Counted from the stretch's first letter, positions 11,281 through 21,857 are shown. The stretch is DNA of 64,000 bases from Pseudo-nitzschia pungens (GCA_037355855.1 CM074759.1:7254001-7318000); one strand, 5' to 3'. Notes: generated by a model from the letters alone, not told the origin. A program made the numbers and translations.

Positions 11281-12060
11281 GGCTTGAAAACAGGTATCTG
11301 CTGTACTGTGAACTGGAGGGGTATATAATGGTGGTGAAGCGTTAAGTAACATGTACTTAGCAGCTTTGGGGCTTGGGTCATAAAAACAGTAGGTCCATAA
11401 TCAAAAACAATTATGGACTATCAGGGCAGTAGACTTGAAAACAGATGACAGTTGAAGTGTACATCTGAGAGGGGTATGTAGGTAGGAGAGCCTTAAGCAA
11501 GCTGTACTTAGCGGCTTTGGGGCTTGGGTCAGGAAATAGTAGGACCTTAAGTGAGAACACTTATGGTCCAGCAGGGCAGTAGACTTGAAAACAGATGACA
11601 GTTGAAGTGTGCATCTGAGAGGTATATGTAGGTAGGAGAGCCTTAAGCAAGCTGTACTTAGCGGCTTTGGGGCTTGGGTAAGGAAACAGTAGGACCATAA
11701 GCGAAAACACTTATGGTCCATCAGGGCAGTAGACTTGAAAACAGATGACAGTTGAAGAATGCATCTGAGAGGTATATGTAGGTAGGGGAGCCTTAAGCAA
11801 ACTGTACTTAGTGGCTTTAGGGCTTGGGTCAGGAAACAGTAGGACCATAAGCGAGAACACTTATGGTCCATCAGGGCAGTAGACTTGGAAACAGATGACA
11901 TTTATACAGTACACCTGAGAGGGTTATGTAGGTGGTGGAGCCTTAAGCAAACTGTACTTAGCGGCTTTGGGGCTTGGGTCAAGAAACAGTAGGACCATAA
12001 GCGAAAACACATATGGTCCAGCAGGGCATTAGACTTGGAAACAGATGACAGCTGGAAGTT
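11281..12060. repeat. 150-bp tandem repeat array in D copy 2
   Basis: The motif AGACTTGAAAACAGATGACA recurs at 11431, 11581 and 11731, and in variant form at 11281, 11881 and 12031, giving a constant 150-base period and about five copies. Reading frames that stay open through it, such as 11901-11401 minus, are consequences of the repeat. Confidence 0.85.
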
Positions 12061-12387
12061 CTTGTAGAAATATACCTACAGTGGAAGGGGCTGTTTGTGA
12101 ACTACACCTTGAAAAGACTTAGGGGACTTAGCAAGGAACCTTGAAGAATGTAGAACGTTAAGTGGAAATCACTTAGGAAGCTTGGAAACAATGTAGAACA
12201 TTAAGTATAATATATACTTAAGGGCCTTGAGGGTGGAGCTTGGAAACAGATCGAAGCAGTACAGACGGCAACAGTAAGACGGCAACAGTATTACGTAGTA
12301 GAAGTATTTTCGAATCGCTGTAGAATCGGTACTGGAGGTGCTGTAGAAAATTAGGTGTCGGTTTTGTTTTGGTTGTTGCTGCGGATC

Positions 12388-12581
12388 TGCCGTGCACCGG
12401 AATACAGTCACGAGTCCACTCGGGACTGAATTAAGGATAAGGATGAATTACGATTAGCGAGCGTCCGTATCGCCAATGGGGAGACGGCCTCTCAATCCGA
12501 TAGCAATAGACTAATTGATAGAGCTCACAATTTGCATATCACTACTATCGTAAACACTACTAGTAGACCCGGGGTATGGCA
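12388..12581 (+). repeat. 5' LTR, gypsy A
   Basis: 194 bp, TG...CA ends, same sequence as 18056-18249. Confidence 0.97.
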
Positions 12582-12595
12582 TGATTTTAAAATCA
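12582..12595. promoter_or_regulatory. 14-bp perfect palindrome at the primer-binding position, gypsy A
   Basis: TGATTTTAAAATCA begins on the first base after the 5' LTR, where a tRNA-complementary site (often starting TGG) is expected. No such site is evident. The palindrome is seen directly; a role in priming is inference. Confidence 0.5.
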
Positions 12596-13315
12596 AGCTG
12601 AGTGCTGATGACCATGAGCAGAAAGAGATCGATCGGCCAAGGCGCCGACGAGACCGAAAAGACTGCCAAAAAATGGAGGCACAAAGAAGCAAAAACAGGG
12701 AGAAGGATATCCAGTGTCTGCAGCACAAGGAAGACCGACCCCAGCAACTGTTGGCGCCCAAAGAAGGGAGTAACAGCAGCAACAGAGACACCTAAGTACC
12801 TAAACAGGACCATGGTCGACAACAGAAATAATGAAATAAGTGTCGAAAAAGTGACACATAATCCAGTAAGTGGACTAATTGGACCAACACTGAGTGGATG
12901 GACAGACCGAATAGGGGATGCCAACCAAAACCGAAGCATACGGATATCCGGAAAGGTATATAATGAATACCTAAACACCACCAATCCCACGGGAAACGGG
13001 AAGTGGGACCGGCCCGGTGATTGCTTAATAGAGGAGCAACGCCGGAGAACCACGGGAATCGAATCCCACGAAATAAAAACAGAAACAACTCCGGAGAACC
13101 ACAGGATTCCCGGGAACCAAAGAGAGAGACAACTCCCACCATCACGATGGTTGGAAACAAAATCAGTTACAACACGAGTTATCGCGTGGAAATCAAATCT
13201 AGTAGCAAAAACTGCAAAATCTGGAACAGTCACTCTTGCTCATTTCCACACTAAAATTAACAGATAACAAAAATAAAGTAACTAAACCAAATAAAGTAAA
13301 TAAAATTAATTAACC

Positions 13316-14755
13316 ATGGCGACCAAAGGAACCAAATTGAAACCCTTCAACGTCACACGGGAGGACTGGCCGGAAGACGCCAACACCGTAAAGATGAATG
13401 TAGACAGCGAACAAGGTGGAGTCGCATTCAGCGACTACCTAAAGGTTCTCAATGGTACTGAAAGACCAGAACTCTTCCTTATCTGGAAGAGAGACTTTGA
13501 CCAGAAAATTGCTGGCAATGACAAACTCAACGGGGACCAGAAATTGGAGGTTCTACAGAGAATCCTCTCTATTGAGGCACTCGGACTTGTCCAGCGAACG
13601 CTCAGGCGGACCTACTTGGCCGAACCGACCCACAAGGTCCATCACACAAGACAAGTACAGAAAAAGATCCAAGAGATCGAGCAAAGGGACCAAGCAAACA
13701 TCCTGCTATCACTGGGGCAAGACGCCACCGAAACTCCCACGGGAGCCTCCAAGGAGAAGGCAAAGGAGCAAGCTCCAAACGCCGACAAAACCGACACCGC
13801 CAAGGCGAGTTCGGACAAAGAATCGGAGACCAACAACCTCGAGTCTCCAATCCCAAAGAAAAAGGTCGCAAGCGCCCTCATCCAGTACTACCAATCCCAG
13901 GAGTACAGAAAGGATGTCATCGAGGAATGCATGCATGCCCTCAAACTCAAAATCTTTGGCAATGACCAACACGGCAAGCGCTCGTATATCGTCCTCCGCC
14001 GATTCATGCGAGGCATGCGCGTGGACCTCAAACATGGCATTAGAGCCTGGGCCAACCGAATGGCCGAACTCCAAAGCTACCTCCCAGATTGCCTCTGGGA
14101 ATGTGGCAGTGACCAAATGGAAGCACCAAGAAGTTTCACCCAAGGAGAAATGAAGGAAATCCTAGATGCCAACATGACCCACTCCCAACGCGAGAAGCTG
14201 GAGCACATTAGTTGGGACCTCTACACCCACTCCTTTAACACCACTATCGACAAGCTCGAAAACCTGGAAATCACCATCCGGAAGGAAGCACTAATGCAAC
14301 AACGCATCGCCGACCTCGAAAAGCAGACCGGCGTCACCAAGAAGACCCCCAAGGCCGCATCTGGGGGAGGAACCCATCACGGGAAATCCCCTGGCAAAAA
14401 GAAGCGCCCTGTGGATAACGGCAACAAACAGCTATGCAAGACATGTGGCAAGGTCCATGCCGGCAAATGCTGGAAACTAACCGGTGGTCCCCACAAGAAG
14501 GGGAAGTTCGACCGGGAAACCATCAACCTGCTCAAGGAGCATTTTGTGGCAAAAGAACAAGACTCAGACACTGAGCAACACTCCAAACCCCACTGGGGAA
14601 GGAACCTATCGAACCACGAGTACTCTTATGTACTGGCCACGGCCCAAGCTGACCACGAAGTCTCCGATGACGAGATCGACATCTCCGAACGGGAACTCAA
14701 AGAGTACAGAAGAAAGTACAGGAAGACCTTTAAAAAGAAAGGATCCCACAACTGA
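13316..14755 (+). CDS. Gag polyprotein, gypsy A
   Basis: 479 codons. It would form the capsid and bind the element RNA. The N-terminal half includes a capsid-like helical region (DYLKVLNGTERPELFLIWKR), followed by a charged Glu/Lys/Thr-rich linker. Near residues 373-385 there is a compact zinc knuckle, CKTCGKVHAGKC, spaced CX2CX3HX3C rather than the usual CX2CX4HX4C. The C-terminus is acidic, then basic. The ATG at 13316 is in a favourable context (ACCATGG) after a 734-nt leader. The UGA at 14753-14755 is followed immediately by the pol ATG in the same frame. Confidence 0.93.
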   Translation: MATKGTKLKPFNVTREDWPEDANTVKMNVDSEQGGVAFSDYLKVLNGTERPELFLIWKRDFDQKIAGNDKLNGDQKLEVLQRILSIEALGLVQRTLRRTYLAEPTHKVHHTRQVQKKIQEIEQRDQANILLSLGQDATETPTGASKEKAKEQAPNADKTDTAKASSDKESETNNLESPIPKKKVASALIQYYQSQEYRKDVIEECMHALKLKIFGNDQHGKRSYIVLRRFMRGMRVDLKHGIRAWANRMAELQSYLPDCLWECGSDQMEAPRSFTQGEMKEILDANMTHSQREKLEHISWDLYTHSFNTTIDKLENLEITIRKEALMQQRIADLEKQTGVTKKTPKAASGGGTHHGKSPGKKKRPVDNGNKQLCKTCGKVHAGKCWKLTGGPHKKGKFDRETINLLKEHFVAKEQDSDTEQHSKPHWGRNLSNHEYSYVLATAQADHEVSDDEIDISERELKEYRRKYRKTFKKKGSHN

Positions 14756-17700
14756 ATGGCTTCCGATGCCATCCACACCGGACCGCGCGTAATCAACCGA
14801 TTCGCAGACGTCTGTGTGGAGGTATTGGACCACAAGGGAAGGGGGAGGATGCTCCGGGGCCTACTCGACTCCGGGTGCTCCAAATCCATCATACTAAGGC
14901 ACTTTGTCGACCGAAGTCAACTAACGAACCGAGACCGAAGATCTGTCACCTACAACACATATGGGGGCAAGTTCAGAACCAAGTCGGCGGCTTCAGTGGG
15001 ACTAAGGCTGATAGAATTTTCAAACTCCAAGACCATCAAGTGGACCTTTCAAGTGGATGAATACCATCACCACGAAGAAGTACCCTATGACATGATTATA
15101 GGATCCGACCTAATGGCACAACTGGGACTGGATATAAAATACAGCTCCCGTACGATCGAATGGCAGGGTGACTCTATTCCCATGAAGGGGATGGGGGAGC
15201 TCTCTGACCCGGACAAATGTGAGGCAGTATTCTTTGCCAACACACAAAGTCCAATCCTCCAACAAGAGGAAGAAAGGCAAGCCAAAATCCTGGACGCCGA
15301 CTACTCCAAAGTCGACATAGATGCTATGGTCAATGACCTGGAGATTACAGACGCGTCCAAGGAAGCGCTGAAGAAAACATTGAAGAAATTCCCAACACTC
15401 TTTGGAGGAGGATTGGGTCTGCTCAAAAACATCGAACCGGTATCCATTGAACTCCAACCAGGGGTCAAACCGGTCCGGCAGAGGTACTATTCTGTACCCC
15501 ATGCCTTTGAACAAGCACTCCGAAAGGAGATCACCAGGCTCTGTGATATTGGGGTCCTGGAAAAACTCCCCCACGATGACGACTCACCGTGGGCATCCCC
15601 TACCTTCTGTCAACCCAAGAAGACAGGGGACATTCGCGTCCTAACCGACTTTCGAAAGATGAACGCAGCCATCCAAAGGAAACCATTCCCACTACCAAGA
15701 ATAGGGGAAACGATCCAAAGACTACAAAAGTTCAAGTCAGCTACGGCGCTTGACTTGTCCCAGGGATATTATACCATTCCCATTTGCAAGGAGAGCCAAA
15801 AGATTTGCTCCACCATTTTACCATGGGGAAAGTATGCCTACAAGAGACTGGCAATGGGAATCGCATGCGCACCGGATATCTTCCAATCCGTCATGATGAA
15901 CCTACTCGGTGACCTGGACTATGTGCTGGTCTATATTGATGATATTCTCATCATCCAGCGAGAAGGGGAATCCGAACAGGATCACCTCAATAAGATAGAT
16001 ACAGTCCTACAGAGACTGGACGATGCTGGTTTCCGAGCCAACCTCAGAAAATCCTTTTTCATGCAAAAAGAAGTGGAATATCTGGGATTTCTGTTAACAA
16101 CAGAAGGCATTCAGCCCCAACCAAAGAAACTGGAGGCGATGAAGCGCCTAGAAGCCCCCAAGAACACCAAGCAACTCAAGATGTTCCTTGGAATGGTAAA
16201 TTTCTACCGGGACATGTGGAAGCGCCGCTCCCACATCCTAGCCCCTCTAAACAAGCTAGCAGGGAAAAAGGGCAAAATGAATTGGTACTGGGGTCCAGCA
16301 GAGCAGAAAGCTTTCATGGAGGCGAAAAGGATGCTCGCAGATGAAGCAAAGCTTGCATTCCCAGACTTTACGAAACCATTTCATCTCTACTCAGACGCCA
16401 GCGACAGGCAACTGGGAGCAACTGTATGCCAAGATGGCAAGCCCCTTGGTTTCTACACCCGGAAGCTGAACTCTGCGCAGCTCAACTACACGGTTGGAGA
16501 GAAAGAACTCCTGGGCATAGTAGAAGGGCTAAAAGCGTTTGAAGGAATCCTGCGAGGACAAGATGTGATTATTCACACAGACCACCTGAACCTACTGTAT
16601 CAGCAGATGCCGACGCAGAGAATGGTCCGGTGGAGACTCCTTATGGAGGAGTTCCATCCAGTAGTCAAGCATGTTGCGGGCAAAGACAATGATGCAGCAG
16701 ACGCACTGTCTCGCCTGGACATTACTGATGATCCAGCGGACACAGTGGAATGGCTACCACCGAATAAGCCCCTCACCTACGCGGATGAGGAAGAGCACCT
16801 CCGGCAACTCCTATTCCCACTTGGAGAAGAAGCTCCGGAAGAATTCCAGGGCAATAGTGCATTCCCACTTGCCCCGGACATGATTCAGTTCTACCAGCAA
16901 AAGGACACAGGAATCGTGAGTGCTCTGGAAAAAGACAACCGACTGACCACCAAAATGGTGGAAGGTTACAGTCTAATCCACAAAGAAGGAAAGATTCTGA
17001 TTCCCGATAAACTCAAGGATAGAGTCATGGAATGGTACCACAGCATGTTGGTCCATCCCGGAGAAAAGAGAATGGAACAGAGCATACGCTCAGTCTTCAC
17101 CTGGAAAGGCCTACGGAAGGACGTCCAGGACCTTTGTAAGCACTGCCACACGTGTCAGATGTTTAAGAAAAGTGGCCGGAAGAAGTATGGACTACTACCG
17201 GAAAAAGCAGCTGAGGTCACCAAATGGCAGAGGGTCAATGTGGACCTCTGGGGACCTGCAACTGTCCACAACAAAAATGGTAAAGACTACCAAATCCATG
17301 TCCTCACCATGGTGGACCCAGTGACCGGATGGTTTGAACTGGCTCACCTGAAGGACTCCCCAAATGCAGCAGAAACTCAACGATTGTTGGACAGCACCTG
17401 GCTGGCAAGGTATCCGCGCCCAAAGGAAATTGGCTTTGATGGCGGGAGTGAGTTCAAAGCAGAGTTCCAAGAGCTCTGCGAGAACATGGGGATGAAAAGA
17501 AAGCCCAGTGGGGCTTGGAACCCACAGTCCAACTCGGTGTTGGAAAGGATTCATCAGGTATTAAAGGACTGTCTGTTGTCCTTCAACCTGGAAAATAGGG
17601 ACCTCCACGAGAAGGACCCTTTTGAGGAATTCACCACCAAGGCAGCATATGCTATCAGAAGTGCCATCCATACCACCCTGGGGTACTCCCCAGCGCAACT

Positions 17701-18031
17701 GGTGTTCGGTCGAGACATGTTCATGCCGGTGAACTTCCCAGTGGATTGGGAAGCAATCCAAGCAAGGAAGCAGAAAAGCATCCACAAGAGCAACATCAGG
17801 GAAAACCAGAAGAGGATCCCCCATGTCTATAAAGAAGGAGACTATGTCACCCTGGAAAGGAAGGGCATTATTCCAAAACTATCCCTCCCACGGCAAGGAC
17901 CTTACAAGGTGCTCAAGGCCCATGATAATGGAACTGTAACGATTGAAACTGCTCCTTTTGTAACTGACCGGGTTAACATCAGGAGAGTCCATCCCTATTA
18001 TTGCAGGGATAGCCCCGAACCAGAGAAGTAA
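14756..18031 (+). CDS. Pol polyprotein, gypsy A (PR-RT-RNase H-IN)
   Basis: 1091 residues; cleaves the polyprotein, copies the RNA and integrates the cDNA. Domains in order: retropepsin with D38-S-G and IIGSDLM; reverse transcriptase with YIDDI near residue 393; RNase H with LYSDASDRQLG, the EKELLGIVEG glutamate and HTDHLNL; integrase with an H-H-C-C zinc site (HSMLVHPGEK...CKHCHTC) and D-D-E catalytic residues in VDLWGP, GFDGGSEF and NSVLERIH; and a C-terminal GPY/F-type module (RQGPYKVLKAHDNGTV). All key residues are present. It has no own promoter; it is in frame with gag after one UGA, so readthrough or reinitiation at the adjacent ATG is needed. Confidence 0.96.
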   Translation: MASDAIHTGPRVINRFADVCVEVLDHKGRGRMLRGLLDSGCSKSIILRHFVDRSQLTNRDRRSVTYNTYGGKFRTKSAASVGLRLIEFSNSKTIKWTFQVDEYHHHEEVPYDMIIGSDLMAQLGLDIKYSSRTIEWQGDSIPMKGMGELSDPDKCEAVFFANTQSPILQQEEERQAKILDADYSKVDIDAMVNDLEITDASKEALKKTLKKFPTLFGGGLGLLKNIEPVSIELQPGVKPVRQRYYSVPHAFEQALRKEITRLCDIGVLEKLPHDDDSPWASPTFCQPKKTGDIRVLTDFRKMNAAIQRKPFPLPRIGETIQRLQKFKSATALDLSQGYYTIPICKESQKICSTILPWGKYAYKRLAMGIACAPDIFQSVMMNLLGDLDYVLVYIDDILIIQREGESEQDHLNKIDTVLQRLDDAGFRANLRKSFFMQKEVEYLGFLLTTEGIQPQPKKLEAMKRLEAPKNTKQLKMFLGMVNFYRDMWKRRSHILAPLNKLAGKKGKMNWYWGPAEQKAFMEAKRMLADEAKLAFPDFTKPFHLYSDASDRQLGATVCQDGKPLGFYTRKLNSAQLNYTVGEKELLGIVEGLKAFEGILRGQDVIIHTDHLNLLYQQMPTQRMVRWRLLMEEFHPVVKHVAGKDNDAADALSRLDITDDPADTVEWLPPNKPLTYADEEEHLRQLLFPLGEEAPEEFQGNSAFPLAPDMIQFYQQKDTGIVSALEKDNRLTTKMVEGYSLIHKEGKILIPDKLKDRVMEWYHSMLVHPGEKRMEQSIRSVFTWKGLRKDVQDLCKHCHTCQMFKKSGRKKYGLLPEKAAEVTKWQRVNVDLWGPATVHNKNGKDYQIHVLTMVDPVTGWFELAHLKDSPNAAETQRLLDSTWLARYPRPKEIGFDGGSEFKAEFQELCENMGMKRKPSGAWNPQSNSVLERIHQVLKDCLLSFNLENRDLHEKDPFEEFTTKAAYAIRSAIHTTLGYSPAQLVFGRDMFMPVNFPVDWEAIQARKQKSIHKSNIRENQKRIPHVYKEGDYVTLERKGIIPKLSLPRQGPYKVLKAHDNGTVTIETAPFVTDRVNIRRVHPYYCRDSPEPEK

Positions 18032-18055
18032 TTGTTACAGTACCATGGAGGAGCA

Positions 18056-18249
18056 TGCCGTGCACCGGAATACAGTCACGAGTCCACTCGGGACTGAATT
18101 AAGGATAAGGATGAATTACGATTAGCGAGCGTCCGTATCGCCAATGGGGAGACGGCCTCTCAATCCGATAGCAATAGACTAATTGATAGAGCTCACAATT
18201 TGCATATCACTACTATCGTAAACACTACTAGTAGACCCGGGGTATGGCA
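18056..18249 (+). repeat. 3' LTR, gypsy A
   Basis: Identical to 12388-12581. Preceded by the short purine tract ATGGAGGAGCA, a weak polypurine tract candidate. Confidence 0.97.
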
Positions 18250-18465
18250 GGATCGATCGGCCGAGTGGTGAATTGGCAACCAAATCAACCAAAAGAAGCA
18301 GCCAGCAACTGAACCAATAGCAGAAACAAAGAGCGCAGGTCTTGGTTAATACATGTAGGTCCTGGGGTTGTGATTGGTGGTGTAAAAGGGAGCGAGATAT
18401 CGCATGGTAAAGTTGTGTAGAAATCTACGTATTTTTAGTACTGGAACATCGGAACGTCGGACAAA

Positions 18466-18813
18466 ATGCGCGATGCGCAAATTGTACATGCATATCGACA
18501 GTCATTCGGCGAACACTTGATCCATGTAGGCAATTGGTTTATAACCCATCCATTTGATCCTGAGGTTCCAGAAACCCACGTCGGACCTTATCACACAGAC
18601 AGTGTAGGAGGACATTACAGGGCAATTTTTGGTGATAGAGGGCAAGGTTCAGATGAGCAAATGGAAGAATCGGATGCAAGAAGTGAAGAGGCAGATCAAC
18701 TTTTGACAGAGGAACAAATCGAAACCATTATTAGTGGAGAAACTAATGGTATGACAATGCAACAAAGATTCCACTTCCGTGGTATGGTATATACTCAGAT
18801 CACAGATGACTAA
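18466..18813 (+). pseudogene. C-terminal fragment of an unrecognised protein
   Basis: A frame of 115 codons. Residues from HAYRQSFGEHLIHVGNWF onward look protein-like (THPFDPEVPETHVGPYHTD, HYRAIFGDRG), followed by an acidic tail and TMQQRFHFRGMVYT. The first few codons come from the D element and the 18-bp repeat, so the real coding sequence begins at about 18490 and its 5' part was cut off by the insertions on the left (B3 and D). No family recognised; it may be host or transposon. Confidence 0.5.
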
Positions 18814-20221
18814 ACGACCGCTTCTGCTGTGTCACAAAGGTGCTTGGAAAAGTACATCCGAGATGTGAAACAAGCCATCAAACGGAAGCAGAAGAAGAAA
18901 AAAAAAAGGGGGGGGGGGGCAGAAGAAGGGCATGAAGAACTCAACATCAAGTCTTCTGTTAGACCAGAGGAAAAAGCCACCACCAGGATCGAATCCAGGA
19001 AAAAAGCCACCACCTAAGTAAGACACAGGATGTGTATCGAACCATTGTAAAACAGACTGGATTTAGTAAATAGTAGTAACAATTATCATAATATTATAAT
19101 AAAGCAATACAATCTGCTGTTACAACCCAGAAAAAGAATAAACTTCATACCAGTTATGTGATGGATGTAAGTTATGATTTCTCAGTAAAATTCTCAATAT
19201 GCCAGAATACAGCACAAAATGTGCTTATTTCCTGTGTATGGGTCACACTGTCCTACATTTTTTGTATTCCACACTGAATAATGGTCAGTATATGCATTTA
19301 TTAGAATACTGAAAAGGAACAAACTGGGTACCAATTATATTTTGGATGTGACACTTGATTTGTCAGAAAAATCCTCAGTACCCGAGATTACACCACAGAA
19401 TGTGCTTATTTCCTGTGTATGGGTCACACTGTCCTACATTTTTTTGTGTTCCAGTGTTAAAAATGCACAGATACACCAGTGACTATGTCAAATAATGGTG
19501 ATTGTTTGGTTACTAGTATGTCCAAGATAATCAAAAAGAATAAACATGGTTGACTACTTGACAAAATGAGTAGTAGTCCGGCCCCACGGAAAATGTATTT
19601 CTTGTGAAGGATTCCATCCTACCACATCCAACCCTGATGACTTTAATGGTACCACAGAGACTGCATGATCATTTTCTGCTTCCTGTGGATATTGTCATTA
19701 TAAATGTGAGTTTATCAATGGTACTATCGCTCCCAATAGTTGGAATGCTACTGCTGGTATACTTTCCCAATAGTTGGAATGCTACTGCTGGTATACTTAT
19801 GTAGTAGCACTAGCATTTGCCTACTGTACAGGGAATCATAGTGCCAGCAATACATTCAGTAGTGAATATGGGTACAGTAGAGAATGCACAGAGATGTGCA
19901 CAGGTGGATAGAAAAAAATTATGGCGCGGGTGGGAATGCTCTTAAACATTTGGCCACGTCACCTCTAATTTCCATAGTGAAGTGTACTCATTATTGTTGT
20001 TTCTACTAATAGTACTAGTGGTAATGCCATTGGTGGCGGGAACAACAATTTTTAACAAACAGTACTAATGGTTGCGGGATGCTGATGGGTGGAAAATGAT
20101 TAAGAGATGTTTTGTTAGTAGTGGAAAATTATGTGTTCACAATTTTATGGCTTCAGGTATTTTTTCCACTTCCGACACATGAAATTCTTACCACTTCGAT
20201 CGGTGAAAAAATTTGAACAAA
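18814..20221. other. AT-rich non-coding stretch with short direct repeats
   Basis: No convincing gene. A Lys/Gly-rich frame at 18829-19017 (KRKQKKKKKRGGG) is low complexity. Two tandem copies of a ~180-bp unit lie at about 19125-19470, sharing GTGCTTATTTCCTGTGTATG. A 36-bp unit, CCAATAGTTGGAATGCTACT and following bases, is duplicated at 19728-19800. Confidence 0.6.
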
Positions 20222-21857
20222 ATGGCTACGGAATATCAGGTGTATCAAGAAATAACAAGCAAAGCACCCACCGATCTCAATGCACCAAGAAAAAATTGAA
20301 GTGGAAAAATTGTATCGAATGCTAGTACAGGTGCTGATACTACTACTACTAGGAAATCAAACCCAAAGACAAGTCAAAAACTGCCACCAACCTCATGTGG
20401 TGGTAGGGAAAAAAATAAAAGAACCAAGAACAACCCGGCCGAGGTTTTGGTTGGTACCACACTACCAACCAACAAACCCGCCGCAACGGGTTTTGTTACA
20501 CCAAGAACTAGTAATACCGGTGCCAAAATACCACCAAGACCCACCTACAAAGCATTGCTACAACAGCTAGAAGCGAGCCAGCAGAAAGTAGCTTCTTTAG
20601 AGAGGGATGTGACAATACTGCGGGAGGATACAAAAAAAGAAGAGCCCACACCGAAGGAAACTGAAACGAGGAAGCCAAAGCAGCAGATGGTACAAACCAT
20701 AAGTGAAACAAAATTAGAGATAATGCAGCTGCATTTGGATAAACTTACAGAACATAGGAACAACGCAGGTTTGGAAGGACAGTTGACACGGCACATAAAA
20801 ACTAGGTGGTTTCATGAATTGAAGTTTATTGTGGATGAAGATCGTGTCAAATCAGTTTTGAAGAAAGCGATTGAGTCACAAGCTGTGGTTCCACCCCATG
20901 GTATTCCATTTCAAATTTTTTATGAGTTTAACAGAAGGTTGGTGTACAAGGGTGTTGCCACGCTGAGGCATAATGCTCAAACTTTGGCTAGAAAACACTA
21001 TATCGGTACGTGCTTACTAAGTGGATGAATTGGCTACTAATACTGTGTGGTGGTGATTGATAGTATATCCCCTGCTACTCTAACAGAGTACTACCCAACC
21101 GGCCATAACTTTTCTACTGCTGTGTACTCCTAGAGGACAAACCCGAACGCGATGGCATTGTGCCAGATTCCTTTCTGGGTAAAGTGGAGATTGTGATGCG
21201 GGAGAGTACTAGTGGCAGTAATGGTACTAGTAGAAAGAAGCTGGGACTGAATCCAGAGTACAGAAGGTATGGCAACAGTGAAAATGAGGATTTTTATTAC
21301 TTTGTGACTCGGATTCTATCAAGCATCTGTCCGATACAGAAGGACTACAAAAACAGAAAGAAAACATGTTTGATAAGTGAAATTTTCACAGTTACGGATG
21401 AAGCATTTGCATTGATGATGATTCATAACGAGTATGATGTTTGGGTGAATCATGTTGAGCAAAAAATGAAGGGCAGTGGCAGGATTGTGAGAAGGAGGAA
21501 GAAAAAGAAATTTGTGATCAGTACAGTGGAGAGCAGCAATCATGGTCGAAGGAAGGTCTAGCACTGTTCAATAACTTGTGCAGGGAGATTCATGTGCTGA
21601 GGAGCAATCCAATGACGGGTAAAGAATGTGAGGAAAGGTTGAGAGAGAGGCTCCGTTGCGAGAATGAAAACAATGAAAACAACACCAGTCCGTTGGATGA
21701 GGACTGGTGGCCGGAGGAAGAAGTTGCTGAATACATTAGTCCGGAGCTAAAAGCTTTGCTAGATATAAAGGAAGAGGGGGAGAACTTTACTGGCAGTACC
21801 AATACAGGTGGTGAACAGGGACTTATGGATGAAATTATCGCGACGGCCATTATTTAA
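20222..21857 (+). pseudogene. Unrecognised intron-containing gene, interrupted
   Basis: Proposed exon 1 runs from ATG 20222 to 21005; the intron 21006-21133 starts GTACGT and ends CTCCTAG; exon 2 starts at 21134. The splice restores the frame across HYIEDKPERDG. Exon 1 has one in-frame UGA (20297-20299), a coiled-coil-like segment (LLQQLEASQQKVASLERD) and a basic helix region. Exon 2 contains VTRILSSICPIQKDY and VTDEAFALMMIHNEYDVWVNHVE. A frameshift near 21485 is needed to continue into the last frame (SKEGLALFNNLCREIHVL to MDEIIATAII, stop at 21855). The terminal ~70 bases and the 3' flank recur inverted in element E3 (52619-52700), so this is probably a transposon-borne gene. Function unknown. 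Confidence 0.5.

Larger units (their letters stand above)
12388..18249 (+). mobile_element. Complete Ty3/gypsy element, family A
   Basis: 5862 bp with identical 194-bp LTRs beginning TGCCGTG and ending ATGGCA. It is flanked by a perfect 5-bp target duplication GGATC (12383-12387 and 18250-18254). Gag (13316-14755) and pol (14756-18031) are both open. Identical LTRs and intact frames indicate a very recent insertion that could still be active. It is inserted into D copy 2. Confidence 0.97.
10574..18484. mobile_element. Family D repeat-rich element, copy 2, interrupted by gypsy A
   Basis: It starts with a (TAA)n microsatellite at 10574-10593 and ends near GCGCAAATTG at 18484. Without the nested gypsy element and its duplicated GGATC it is about 2.04 kb. 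It contains no convincing ORF; it holds hairpin repeats (about 10865-11045), a 150-bp tandem array (11281-12060) and the conserved right part shared with D copy 1. An 18-bp TSD plus a simple-repeat end would suit a target-primed non-LTR element read on the minus strand, but no reverse transcriptase is present, so the class is uncertain. Confidence 0.6.

Noticed and set aside
11401..11901. 166-codon minus-strand ORF
   Set aside because: Created by the exact 150-bp repeat (a multiple of three).
12602..13267. 221-codon ORF in the gypsy A leader
   Set aside because: Low-complexity Arg/Thr/Asn composition, competing frames on both strands, and a normal place for an untranslated leader.
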